From the NCBI GenBank assembly GCA_041658405.1, contig JBBAAG010000015.1, positions 1-45,945 on the forward strand: a stretch of DNA of 45,945 nt, given 5' to 3'. A program made the translations under genes and the position numbers. This stretch comes from Elusimicrobiota bacterium (lineage in GTDB: Bacteria; Elusimicrobiota; UBA5214; JBBAAG01). This document shows, piece by piece, positions 26,069-33,526 of the stretch (the stretch's first letter is position 1; each line of letters opens with the position of its first letter). The notes beneath the pieces are model-generated. The model was not told the DNA's origin, did no database searches, and saw only the letters and a program-made list of their open reading frames with translations.

Positions 26069-26935
26069 TCATCTTTTCTCCGCTACACGCATTTTTGCAC
26101 TACGTGAAGAACGGTTTATTCGAACTTCATCTTCACTCGGAATCAACGGTTTTTTTGTTAATACACTCAATACCCCGTCATTTTTATATGATTTAAACAT
26201 GTTTTTAACGATCCTATCTTCAAGTGAATGATAAGAGATAACAACAATCCTCCCTCCCTGTTTCAAGCTATCCACTGCTGTTATCAACCCCGCGTTTAAC
26301 TCCTCAAGTTCGTTATTCACAGCAATACGCAATGCCTGGAATACTCGTGTAGCAGGATGTTTACCCTGATATCCCCCAGCTAAAATACTTACAAGTTCAG
26401 AAGTTGTCTCAATTCTTTTATTTTTTCTTACTTCAACAATTTTATGTGCGTACTTATTTGAGTACCGTTCTTCCCCGTAATCCCTGAAGATCTTTACTAA
26501 CTCATCATACTGATAACTATTAACAATATCCCCGGCAGTAACCACCGAACCAATACCCATACGCATATCCAACGGCCCTGTCCCCATAAAACTGAATCCC
26601 CTCCGATAGTCAATCAACTGTTTTGTGGAAACACCAAGATCAAACAAAACGCCGCTCACTGTGCATGACTGTACTGTTTCCTTCATCTTTGAGAACGGTG
26701 CATTAACGAATTGTATACGGCCACGCCATTTTTCCAGCCTTACCTCTGCGGTACTTATTGCTGCAGGATCACGGTCATACGCTACGACTTTTCCTTCATC
26801 ATTCAATTTCTCGAGAATTGCCTGTGTATGCCCGCCGTCACCCAAAGTACAGTCGACATACTCGCCATCTAACACAGTGACCAGATACTCTACAGCTTCC
26901 GATAGCATTACAGGGACATGATATTTTTCTGTCAT
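26069..26935 (-). CDS. rsmH: RsmH, 16S rRNA (cytosine-1402 N4) methyltransferase
   Basis: A 288-residue SAM-dependent enzyme. Visible motifs are HVPVMLSEAVEYL at the start, VDCTLGDGGHTQAIL (SAM site), GVLFDLGVSTKQLI and GFSFMGTGPLDMRM, then HPATRVFQALRIAVNNEL and ISYHSLEDRIVKNMF. It modifies C1402 in the decoding centre. It overlaps mraZ by 4 bases, the conserved start of dcw clusters. Confidence 0.96.
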   Translation of the reverse strand: MTEKYHVPVMLSEAVEYLVTVLDGEYVDCTLGDGGHTQAILEKLNDEGKVVAYDRDPAAISTAEVRLEKWRGRIQFVNAPFSKMKETVQSCTVSGVLFDLGVSTKQLIDYRRGFSFMGTGPLDMRMGIGSVVTAGDIVNSYQYDELVKIFRDYGEERYSNKYAHKIVEVRKNKRIETTSELVSILAGGYQGKHPATRVFQALRIAVNNELEELNAGLITAVDSLKQGGRIVVISYHSLEDRIVKNMFKSYKNDGVLSVLTKKPLIPSEDEVRINRSSRSAKMRVAEKR

Positions 26936-27366
26936 ATCCCCGCTTTACCGGCAATCTTGTTATATTTCGCCCCGCTTATCTTATCTCTATACAACTGCCA
27001 CTTCTCCGGTGTCCATACTTCTATGCGGTCACCCACGCCGATGATCATAATGTTTTTCTTTATCCCTGCGAATTTCAGTAACATATTAGGAATTAACACA
27101 CGCCGTTGCGTATCAAGCTTGATCTCCATAGCCATTGAAAAAAACACGCGTTTGAACGCCCTGTGTTCAGCTTCACCTATTTGACTCATATTCTGCAACC
27201 GTTCCGTGATATTGTTCCACGCAAATTCATTAAATAGAAATAAACACTGTTCCGTCCCGGCGGTTAATACCATGAATGCCGACTTATTTGTATCCCCGTT
27301 AAATCGCGCAGGAAGAATAAACCTGTTCTTTTCATCGAGCATATGCACAGACTGGCCTAATAACAT
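26932..27366 (-). CDS. mraZ: MraZ, transcriptional regulator of the dcw cluster
   Basis: A 144-residue protein made of two SpoVT/AbrB-type halves; LDEKNRFILPARF in the first and LDTQRRVLIPNMLLKFAG in the second are the conserved DxKGRxxxPxxxR-like units. In E. coli MraZ binds repeats upstream of its own gene and represses the cluster. Three matching decamers lie directly upstream here. The Shine-Dalgarno GGAGAG is itself part of the last decamer. Confidence 0.95.
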   Translation of the reverse strand: MLLGQSVHMLDEKNRFILPARFNGDTNKSAFMVLTAGTEQCLFLFNEFAWNNITERLQNMSQIGEAEHRAFKRVFFSMAMEIKLDTQRRVLIPNMLLKFAGIKKNIMIIGVGDRIEVWTPEKWQLYRDKISGAKYNKIAGKAGI

Positions 27367-27370
27367 ACAT

Positions 27371-27400
27371 TACTCTCCACTTTTCTCCACTTTACTACAC
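27371..27400 (-). promoter_or_regulatory. MraZ-type operator: three tandem decamers
   Basis: On the minus strand the bases read GTGTAGTAAA, GTGGAGAAAA, GTGGAGAGTA, three units in exact 10-base register between the promoter and the mraZ ATG. This is the known form of MraZ sites, a TGGG-like core spaced by 5 bases so that units repeat once per helix turn. Here the core is GTGGAG, with the first copy degenerate. The last copy contains the ribosome-binding site. Confidence 0.75.
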
Positions 27401-27403
27401 TAT

Positions 27404-27433
27404 ATTATTTACATAAGCGTGCTCTTTTGTCAA
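27404..27433 (-). promoter_or_regulatory. Promoter of the mraZ-dcw cluster
   Basis: TTGACA lies at 27428-27433. The -10 is either TAAATA (27406-27411, spacer 16) or AATAAT (27404-27409, spacer 18). Transcription would start at about 27398, so the MraZ repeats lie at and just after the start point. No rho-independent terminator of rnpB can be seen between 27484 and this promoter. Confidence 0.65.
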
Positions 27434-27483
27434 GTATTTAATTTAAATAAAATATTAAAAGGAGAAACACTGAAGTTTAAAAC

Positions 27484-27976
27484 AATAAATATGCCCCGGC
27501 AGTAAGATAAATCATAAGCCGAATTTTGTGCGTTAACAGGACATTTCTTTCCTGTTACGCCGACGCCATTTCTCTGGGTACCACATCGCTGCGGATACTC
27601 AACCGGCGCAAATTAGCTTCACGCCGATATGCGGCCTACTTTGGCAGGCGCTGTTTACTTGGCAAACACGCGCACACCATCTTTGGCCTTGCTCACAGGT
27701 AAGGATTTAGCCGTTTCACGTCGCGTCTTTAACAACGGACATTTCCCGTGATAAACGGGAAGTAAAGATTTTTCAATCTTTACCGTCACTGTTCGCACCT
27801 CTGCTAAAATAATGGAAATACCAAGTATATTCCATAATTCCAGCGGCCTGCTCTTAACAGGCTACCCTTTTTCACAACCGGAAGAACCGGAGCAAAGAGA
27901 GTTCGGACTTTCCTCCCTGGTAATCACTTACCGGGCGGCGCCGCAACTTACCATTACGTACCGGGGCATATTCATT
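27484..27976 (-). ncRNA. rnpB: RNase P RNA, bacterial type A
   Basis: The catalytic RNA that removes 5' leaders from tRNA precursors. Conserved parts are GAGGAAAGTCCGAAC near the 5' end, GTGAAACGGC, GAGCAAGGCCAAAG, and ACAAAATTCGGCTTATG near the 3' end. The ends are set by the P1 helix: AATGAATATGCCCCGG (27961-27976) pairs with CCGGGGCATATTTATT (27484-27499), 15 Watson-Crick pairs and one G-U. At about 493 bases it is longer than the E. coli RNA (377). The L15 loop that in E. coli carries GGU reads AAAGTAGGCC here, so the motif appears to be AGU. It begins 20 bases after the zinc-ribbon protein gene. Confidence 0.95.
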
Positions 27977-27996
27977 ATTTCAAATAACAAAAAATA

Positions 27997-28698
27997 TTAT
28001 TCCGGATAATACAATATACGCGAACAATTTTCGCAGAATACTATATTTTTATCTTTTTTTACATCGTTAAGCATATACGCGGGCAACAGTATCCTGCATC
28101 CACCGCAGGAATCGCCTTCTATCGGAACAATAACAAAACTTTTTAGTTTTCGTATCTGTTCATACTTAGAAATGATCCCAGGTTCTATTTTTTCAATATA
28201 ACCCGGCCGCTGCTGAGATAATTGCTGGAGTTGAGTATTAAGTTCCACAACTCTTTTTTCAAAAATAGCAATTCTGTCATTGATTTTAGCTTCCTCAACT
28301 TTATACTTCTGCTCCTCAATCTTATTATCTTTATTAAGACTATCCCCGAGATCCATCAATTCCAGCATTTTTTCTTCAATCATACCTTTGTCAATCTTCG
28401 CTTTTTCTATCTCTGAGAGTAATGCGCGATACATTGAATTATCTTTCACCATATTAAGTTCAGTATTGTGTTTTTTAATAGCCTCTTCCTTATTAGACAG
28501 TTCAATATCCAGGCTTTTTTGTTCCAGTTTCAACTGCACAAAACTCTTCTTTTTGTCTTCCAGCATCAATTTCGCGTCATTTATAGCCAACCGTTCAGAC
28601 TCAATTTCTTCAGGGATTTTTTTTAATTCAGCATTAACCGCATCAATTTGTGAATCAATCTTCTGCAGGTCTAGCAAAGCTCTCAATTGGTCGTTCAC
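27997..28698 (-). CDS. Coiled-coil protein with C4-type zinc ribbon (DUF164/zf-RING_7 family)
   Basis: A 233-residue protein. Residues 1-175 are heptad-rich and form a long coiled-coil hairpin. The end carries two CxxC pairs, Cys198/201 and Cys222/225, for one zinc. This is the layout of the HP0958/FlgZ-type family, whose wider role is unclear; no flagellar gene is near. The start is GTG at 28698 with GGAAGG four bases upstream. It lies between tRNA-Val and rnpB and is probably transcribed with both. Confidence 0.88.
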   Translation of the reverse strand: MNDQLRALLDLQKIDSQIDAVNAELKKIPEEIESERLAINDAKLMLEDKKKSFVQLKLEQKSLDIELSNKEEAIKKHNTELNMVKDNSMYRALLSEIEKAKIDKGMIEEKMLELMDLGDSLNKDNKIEEQKYKVEEAKINDRIAIFEKRVVELNTQLQQLSQQRPGYIEKIEPGIISKYEQIRKLKSFVIVPIEGDSCGGCRILLPAYMLNDVKKDKNIVFCENCSRILYYPE

Positions 28699-28749
28699 AA
28701 TACCTTCCTTCCGTAAAAACTACCTATCCCAACAGTACCGGCGAGAAAT

Positions 28750-28823
28750 TGGGCGATACAGGACTTGAACCTGTGACCTCTAGTATGTGAAACTAGCGCT
28801 CTAGCCAACTGAGCTAATCGCCC
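28750..28823 (-). tRNA. tRNA-Val (anticodon CAC)
   Basis: A complete cloverleaf: acceptor GGGCGAT/ATCGCCC, D arm GCTC/GAGC, anticodon stem CTAGT/ACTAG with loop TTCACAT (anticodon CAC, reads GUG), and T arm ACAGG-TTCAAGT-CCTGT. The discriminator base is A (28750). The next bases are ATT, so the 3' CCA is not encoded and must be added by an enzyme. Confidence 0.97.
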
Positions 28824-28851
28824 GGCAACTTATAACCCAACCTATGTTTAT

Positions 28852-28881
28852 ATTATCACTTATCACCAGAATACAAGTCAA
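28852..28881 (-). promoter_or_regulatory. Promoter of the tRNA-Val / zinc-ribbon / rnpB unit
   Basis: TTGACT (28876-28881) and GATAAT (28852-28857) lie 18 bases apart on the minus strand, just after the stop of the secreted-protein gene. Transcription would start some 20 bases before the tRNA. Confidence 0.55.
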
Positions 28882-28896
28882 TATACAAATAACCGG

Positions 28897-31266
28897 TTAC
28901 GGGCTTACCACCTGGAGTTTGACCGTGCCGATATTAAATCCGTACGGGCTTAGTAACCGCCCTATAAGCCAGATAACTTTCTTTAATTTCTCCTTCTTCT
29001 TAAGTCCCACCCGCACTTCCGCACCGGTATTTGAGAGGACATCGGTAGTAGTGGAAGATACGTGTACGTAATCATTGGGTTCCCACAATATTTTTGTGTT
29101 TATTTCAGCCTTAATTCTCACAACAGCTTCAGCTTCCCCCGGTTTTATCACCGCACTATCAGGTTCAAATACGCAATGCGCCGGAGTGAGATACATATTA
29201 GTAATTTCCCGAAGTTTTACAAATACTCCTTCATTAATACACAATGGGATAGACACCTTGCTTAATGACGGCCTCACGCGTTCAGTATATCCCACATTAT
29301 CGGTAATAACCGCCCCATCATTCGATACTGATAATCCTGTATTGCCGATATTTTTATAAGGAAGCAACGCCAGAATCCTTGAATTATCCTTACTTGAAAC
29401 AAACACATAAGACAAGACCCCGGGATTATAATTAATCTTATCTTCAAACGCAGGATCTTTTACGCAACCCTGTAACATTTCAATCGTAACTTTAATAGCC
29501 AAGTACTGCAATGACGGGAGACCGTGAGAACCTACTATCCCGCCGGGATATTGATCTGTTGAACCAACATTTTTGTTTTGTGCTGCAACCCACACAACAT
29601 TCGTTATTCCCTCTGTGTTTTTGAACATAACAGCCGCACGGGTAATCAAACCAGCATAAAACCTATCCTCCCGCCCAGTAAACCCAGCCCCGACATCAGT
29701 CAACCACACATTCTTTAACTTAAAATTTTTAGTAAATCCCGTTATATTTTTGTAAACAGAAGATTCAGTAAACTGAAGCAAGTCATTACCTTCACAAGAA
29801 ACGGTTAATATATCGAAGAACCTTCCCGCAAGCTGACTCCCAATCCCTTCTACGAGTTTTAGATCTTTTACACTGCTTATATTCAATAATAACTTAAGTT
29901 TTGGATTACCTCTTTTCGCAGTATCACTCAACATTTTTACAACCGCAGCATATTCTTTTGCTGTGAACCTGTCGACGGACTTATCCTGAGCAGAACGAAT
30001 AACTAAACTTTCAATATTCTTAAACTCAACACCCCATAAACCTGGAGACAACTTTTGCACAGCCATTTCTACCATTTTAAAAAACGCATCACGGCGTTGT
30101 TGTACCGTAAATTCTTTGCCATAATAAGGTATTACACTGCAATCAACCGAGATTACAGGCTCTATACCGTTACTTTGACAAATATCAATATACTCCTTGT
30201 AATTACCAAAACTATACTTTAGTTCCTCGGTCTCAACTACCTGCCATATTAAAGGCTCAACAGCATACCCAATCCCCGCAGACGAAACTAACTTCACAAC
30301 TTTTTCACGTACAGTGTCTCGTTGAGTAGCAAGCTCGGTATTCACAGCAAAATACTTTGATTTTGTATTCTGGTTATCTGAAACATCACTTTTTAGCACA
30401 ACAGTACTTATAACAGTTGTAGAGGTGCTCCCAAAGGCCAGCCACGCATCAACAATGTAATAACCTGAAGTACTGATAATAACCCCTGCCTCTTTCTCAA
30501 TTGACGCATTTGGAGGAACAACTACTTCATCTTCAACAGAGTATACGGCCTTATCATAACTTGACCGTACAACGAGATGAAGTACAGCTTTATGTTCATT
30601 ATTGTCAGTATTACTGATACGAAGACACACCCCAATTTTGTCATCAACAACCCAAACACCTTGTTTTTCCCAAACAAAACCCAACTTTATCACTTCAGTA
30701 TCAGAAACTTCTGAAATCAACGCCAGCCCGTCAAACATAACCGTACCTGTCAAACCAGCATTTTCCGGGTGCATGATTACCAAACTCACAACTCTTACAG
30801 GAACATCAAGTTCGCCATTACTGTCCCCAAGCCAGGTATTGCCTAACAGTGCATCTTTCCCTAAAACAACTTCAATATTCTTCCACCCATTAAAATTCAA
30901 TGTACATAGTTTATACTGATGCATCTCACCGCTGCGGTCACGTAACCGTATAGCTACAGTATTATTACTTCCATCCCCTTTTATCCAAACAACTACTTTT
31001 CTGGGCTTACCATCCACTTCTTTACTACACACAAGTTCTCTATAGTCATTACTTTCGTTCTTTTGAAAATCATAAACCACGCGTCCTGCACCGATACCAC
31101 TTTTTTTGTCAATATTCTCGATTGTAAATTCGGCGCCGTTACCGCGGATATAACATCTGTCAATAAGATCAAACTCCTGAAGTATCCTATTAATCTCTTT
31201 ACCCATAAGGCTTTCGGAAGACAAAAACAATATTGATAAGATAAGCAAAAATAACCTTGAAATCAT
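28897..31266 (-). CDS. Large secreted protein with glycosidase-like TIM-barrel region
   Basis: A 789-residue protein with a signal peptide (about 1-22). Residues 25-185 look like a beta-sandwich carbohydrate-binding or CIA30-like domain (VVYDFQKNES, VVWIKGDGSNN, WKNIEVVLG, VMFDGLALIS). Residues 190-295 look like an immunoglobulin-type fold. Residues 310-650 read as a clan-A-type glycosidase barrel (VVKLVSSAGIGYAVEPLIWQVVE, YKEYIDICQSNGIEPVISVD, EYAAVVKMLSDTAKRGNPKLKLLLN, NVWLTDVGAGFTGRE). The catalytic acids are not in the usual NEP and TE(x)G settings: VEFKNIES and WLTDVG stand there. Residues 650-789 are another beta domain. It may bind glycan without cutting it. It overlaps the receiver gene by 4 bases. 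Confidence 0.65.
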   Translation of the reverse strand: MISRLFLLILSILFLSSESLMGKEINRILQEFDLIDRCYIRGNGAEFTIENIDKKSGIGAGRVVYDFQKNESNDYRELVCSKEVDGKPRKVVVWIKGDGSNNTVAIRLRDRSGEMHQYKLCTLNFNGWKNIEVVLGKDALLGNTWLGDSNGELDVPVRVVSLVIMHPENAGLTGTVMFDGLALISEVSDTEVIKLGFVWEKQGVWVVDDKIGVCLRISNTDNNEHKAVLHLVVRSSYDKAVYSVEDEVVVPPNASIEKEAGVIISTSGYYIVDAWLAFGSTSTTVISTVVLKSDVSDNQNTKSKYFAVNTELATQRDTVREKVVKLVSSAGIGYAVEPLIWQVVETEELKYSFGNYKEYIDICQSNGIEPVISVDCSVIPYYGKEFTVQQRRDAFFKMVEMAVQKLSPGLWGVEFKNIESLVIRSAQDKSVDRFTAKEYAAVVKMLSDTAKRGNPKLKLLLNISSVKDLKLVEGIGSQLAGRFFDILTVSCEGNDLLQFTESSVYKNITGFTKNFKLKNVWLTDVGAGFTGREDRFYAGLITRAAVMFKNTEGITNVVWVAAQNKNVGSTDQYPGGIVGSHGLPSLQYLAIKVTIEMLQGCVKDPAFEDKINYNPGVLSYVFVSSKDNSRILALLPYKNIGNTGLSVSNDGAVITDNVGYTERVRPSLSKVSIPLCINEGVFVKLREITNMYLTPAHCVFEPDSAVIKPGEAEAVVRIKAEINTKILWEPNDYVHVSSTTTDVLSNTGAEVRVGLKKKEKLKKVIWLIGRLLSPYGFNIGTVKLQVVSP

Positions 31267-31760
31267 TCTGTTTCAGTACGCACAATTTTAATAATAGTAT
31301 CCAGATCAAATGGTTTTGGGATATACGCTTTTGCACCCAATAACAATCCTTCCCGGATAATTTCATCTACCGAAAACGCTGTCATGAAATATACGTTTGA
31401 CAACGGTGATTTATACCTGATCTTTTTATATAACTGTAACCCGTTCATAGTGGGAAGGATTACATCTAAAAATATAACGTCATAAAACCGTTTTTCCACC
31501 ATCTCCAGCGCCTTAACCGGTGTGGATGCCTCATCAGCGATAAAACCAAGCCATAAGATTGTACGTGTAATAACACGGCGCACCTCGTCATCATCGTCAA
31601 TCACTAAAACACGGTGAGACCCTTTATCGCTGTAATTAATTTTATGGGTAACCTTATTCTTCGCCTCACTTTTTTGTTGTGCCGCACTTACATGAAGTAA
31701 CAATTCAGTTTCATGTAAACTAATTAGTTTAGATTTTTTGTCCCAATTATTTTCGCTCAT
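31263..31760 (-). CDS. Stand-alone response-regulator receiver protein
   Basis: A 165-residue protein with a 49-residue N-terminal extension of unknown type and a receiver domain (50-165). The acidic pocket IDDDDE (55-60), phospho-acceptor Asp99, Thr127 and Lys149 are all present, so it should be phosphorylated by a histidine kinase. There is no DNA-binding or enzymatic output domain. No histidine kinase is in the window. It overlaps both neighbours (14 and 4 bases), which ties it to the HAMP membrane protein and the secreted protein. Confidence 0.92.
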   Translation of the reverse strand: MSENNWDKKSKLISLHETELLLHVSAAQQKSEAKNKVTHKINYSDKGSHRVLVIDDDDEVRRVITRTILWLGFIADEASTPVKALEMVEKRFYDVIFLDVILPTMNGLQLYKKIRYKSPLSNVYFMTAFSVDEIIREGLLLGAKAYIPKPFDLDTIIKIVRTETE

Positions 31761-32211
31761 ATTTGTCTTTCAATACAGCAAACATTTTATTTAACGCTTC
31801 TGCCAGTTCATGAAGTTCATCGCTTTTACGCAATACTATTTTTTGGTCAATATTACCGGTTTCCGTTATGTTATTAATAATTTTTTCAATCCTGTATAAC
31901 GGCCCGGCTATGCGATGAGAAAATAATAAAGCAATAAATAACACAAGCGCAATAAACACATATCCTGCGGTTAGAATTATCAATTGCAACTTTTTAACTT
32001 GCGCCATAGTATCAACTGCCGCTGATGCGTTCACTAACAGTTTTATGACAAAGTACAATTCAACCTCGGAGAGTATTAAAAATAACATCAATACCAACGC
32101 TAGGAGGCTGGCGTACTTAACTTGTAGAGGCTTTACTAACAACTGCCGGCGTGGAAACTGCCCTTTTTGCTCCAAAAGCTTAGATCCCCTATCTGCCCGT
32201 TTGTTATTCAC
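31747..32211 (-). CDS. Membrane protein consisting of two helices and a HAMP domain
   Basis: A 154-residue protein with helices at about 33-58 and 74-98 and a HAMP domain (99-150: RIAGPLYRIEKII, then SDELHELAEALNKMF). The part between the helices is only about 15 residues, so there is no large external sensor. It stops right after HAMP, with no kinase, cyclase or methyl-accepting part. The stop codon is real in the given sequence, and the receiver gene follows with a 14-base overlap in another frame. The start is a GTG at 32211 with no clear ribosome-binding site. Confidence 0.75.
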   Translation of the reverse strand: MNNKRADRGSKLLEQKGQFPRRQLLVKPLQVKYASLLALVLMLFLILSEVELYFVIKLLVNASAAVDTMAQVKKLQLIILTAGYVFIALVLFIALLFSHRIAGPLYRIEKIINNITETGNIDQKIVLRKSDELHELAEALNKMFAVLKDKYERK

Positions 32212-32266
32212 TTAATAACTTATTTTACAATAAATACAAGAACAAGTTCTATGAAATCAATATTAA

Positions 32267-33151
32267 TTATTTTAAGAACAACGCCGCTGCACCAACTACC
32301 GCGCTATCGCTCCCAAGCGTCGCAGGAACAACCTTCACATTCTTTTGTGGAAGATATCTCAGATAGTAAGACATCCATTTCTTCATCGAAGGAAAGAATA
32401 ACGTGTATTGTTTTGACACCGACCCTCCCACTACAACTATTTCAGGGTCAACAACCTCAACCGCACAGCTAAGCGCATATGCTAAATGCTTTCCAAAAAG
32501 TTTCCACGTATATATTGCCATCTTATGCCCATCCCTGGCGCGTTCCGCAATTATACTGGGTTCCACATCCATGTTAGTCAATTTACGAAAAATATTCTTA
32601 ATCCCGCGGCCTGAAACATAATCCTCTATAATCCCTGATTTGTAAGGCAAACACCAGATTTCAGCGGCATTCCCCGTTGCACCGTTATACACTTTTTTAT
32701 CAATAACTAACCCGCTCCCCAACCCTGTCCCCAAAGTTACTCCATAAACAATCTTACACTTTTTACCCGCACCGTATACGGCTTCACCTAAAACAAAAAT
32801 ATTTGCGTCATTCTGCAACCTTACCGGAACCTTATACTTATTCTCAAAACATCTACGAAGATTAAACCCGTGCAATGGTTTAAGATTTATTGGCGTGAGT
32901 AATCTTCCGGATTCAATATCCAGCGGCCCAGGCGAGCCAAGCCCAATACCTTCAACCATATTAATTTTTATACCCGCATCACGGATAGCCATATTGATTG
33001 TATTATAAATACTCTGCAGGAGACTGTGTTTTCCAAACCGTTTTTCTGTCGGTAACTTTACCCGTGCACCAATAATCTTCCCTGTTCTGTTAAAAACAGC
33101 CGCAGCGACTTTAGTCCCGCCCAAATCCACACCGACAATATACTTTTTCAT
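32267..33151 (-). CDS. ROK-family sugar kinase (glucokinase-like)
   Basis: A 294-residue protein with the ATP motif GVDLGGTKVAAAVF at the start, GIGLGSPGPLD, a sugar-binding LQNDANIFVLGEA (with the catalytic Asp) and GVTLGTGLGSGLVI. The zinc motif CxCGxxGCxE found in many ROK proteins is absent; the region reads EIWCLPYKSGIIEDYVSGRGI. Probably phosphorylates glucose or a related hexose. It lies 20 bases after the cupin gene, whose family also acts on sugar phosphates. Confidence 0.9.
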   Translation of the reverse strand: MKKYIVGVDLGGTKVAAAVFNRTGKIIGARVKLPTEKRFGKHSLLQSIYNTINMAIRDAGIKINMVEGIGLGSPGPLDIESGRLLTPINLKPLHGFNLRRCFENKYKVPVRLQNDANIFVLGEAVYGAGKKCKIVYGVTLGTGLGSGLVIDKKVYNGATGNAAEIWCLPYKSGIIEDYVSGRGIKNIFRKLTNMDVEPSIIAERARDGHKMAIYTWKLFGKHLAYALSCAVEVVDPEIVVVGGSVSKQYTLFFPSMKKWMSYYLRYLPQKNVKVVPATLGSDSAVVGAAALFLK

Positions 33152-33171
33152 AGATTCACTCCAACCGCAAC

Positions 33172-33507
33172 TTATTTACCTTTACGCCCATAATCATCCT
33201 CAAGCCTTACCACATCTTCCACTTCACTAGTTGAGACTTCAAATATTTTAACATCACTTCCCTTTGCACCCATGCGATGAACAGTTTTCGGCGTAATAAC
33301 AATGGCATCACCTTCATGCATCACACGATCTTCCCCGTTAATTTCAATATAAAGCACACCTGAATCCACGTACAGTGTTTCATGCTTAATATTATGATAC
33401 TGCTTACTCAACCTCTGCCCTTTGTTTATCCAGATAACTTTACCGACATACTTATCCGTATGCGCTACCCATATTTCCTTACCCCATGGTTTCTCTACAG
33501 TTTTCAT
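33172..33507 (-). CDS. Cupin, mannose-6-phosphate isomerase type II-like
   Basis: A 111-residue single cupin domain. MKTVEKPWGKEIWV at the start, LSKQYHNIKHETLYVDSGVLYIEINGE in the middle and TVHRMGA further on are the pattern of the C-terminal cupin of GDP-mannose pyrophosphorylase/mannose-6-phosphate isomerase proteins. Metal ligands would be His49, His53, Glu54 or nearby and His88. The frame is open to 33540, but GGAGGG lies five bases before the ATG at 33507, which I take as the start. The substrate is not shown by the sequence. Confidence 0.85.
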   Translation of the reverse strand: MKTVEKPWGKEIWVAHTDKYVGKVIWINKGQRLSKQYHNIKHETLYVDSGVLYIEINGEDRVMHEGDAIVITPKTVHRMGAKGSDVKIFEVSTSEVEDVVRLEDDYGRKGK

Positions 33508-33526
33508 ACAATCCCTCCCTGAAAAA

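Noticed and set aside
32239..32250. Small inverted repeat AGAACAAGTTCT before the HAMP-protein gene
   Set aside because: Arms of five bases with a 2-base gap are common by chance; it fits no operator I know and the promoter around it is unclear.
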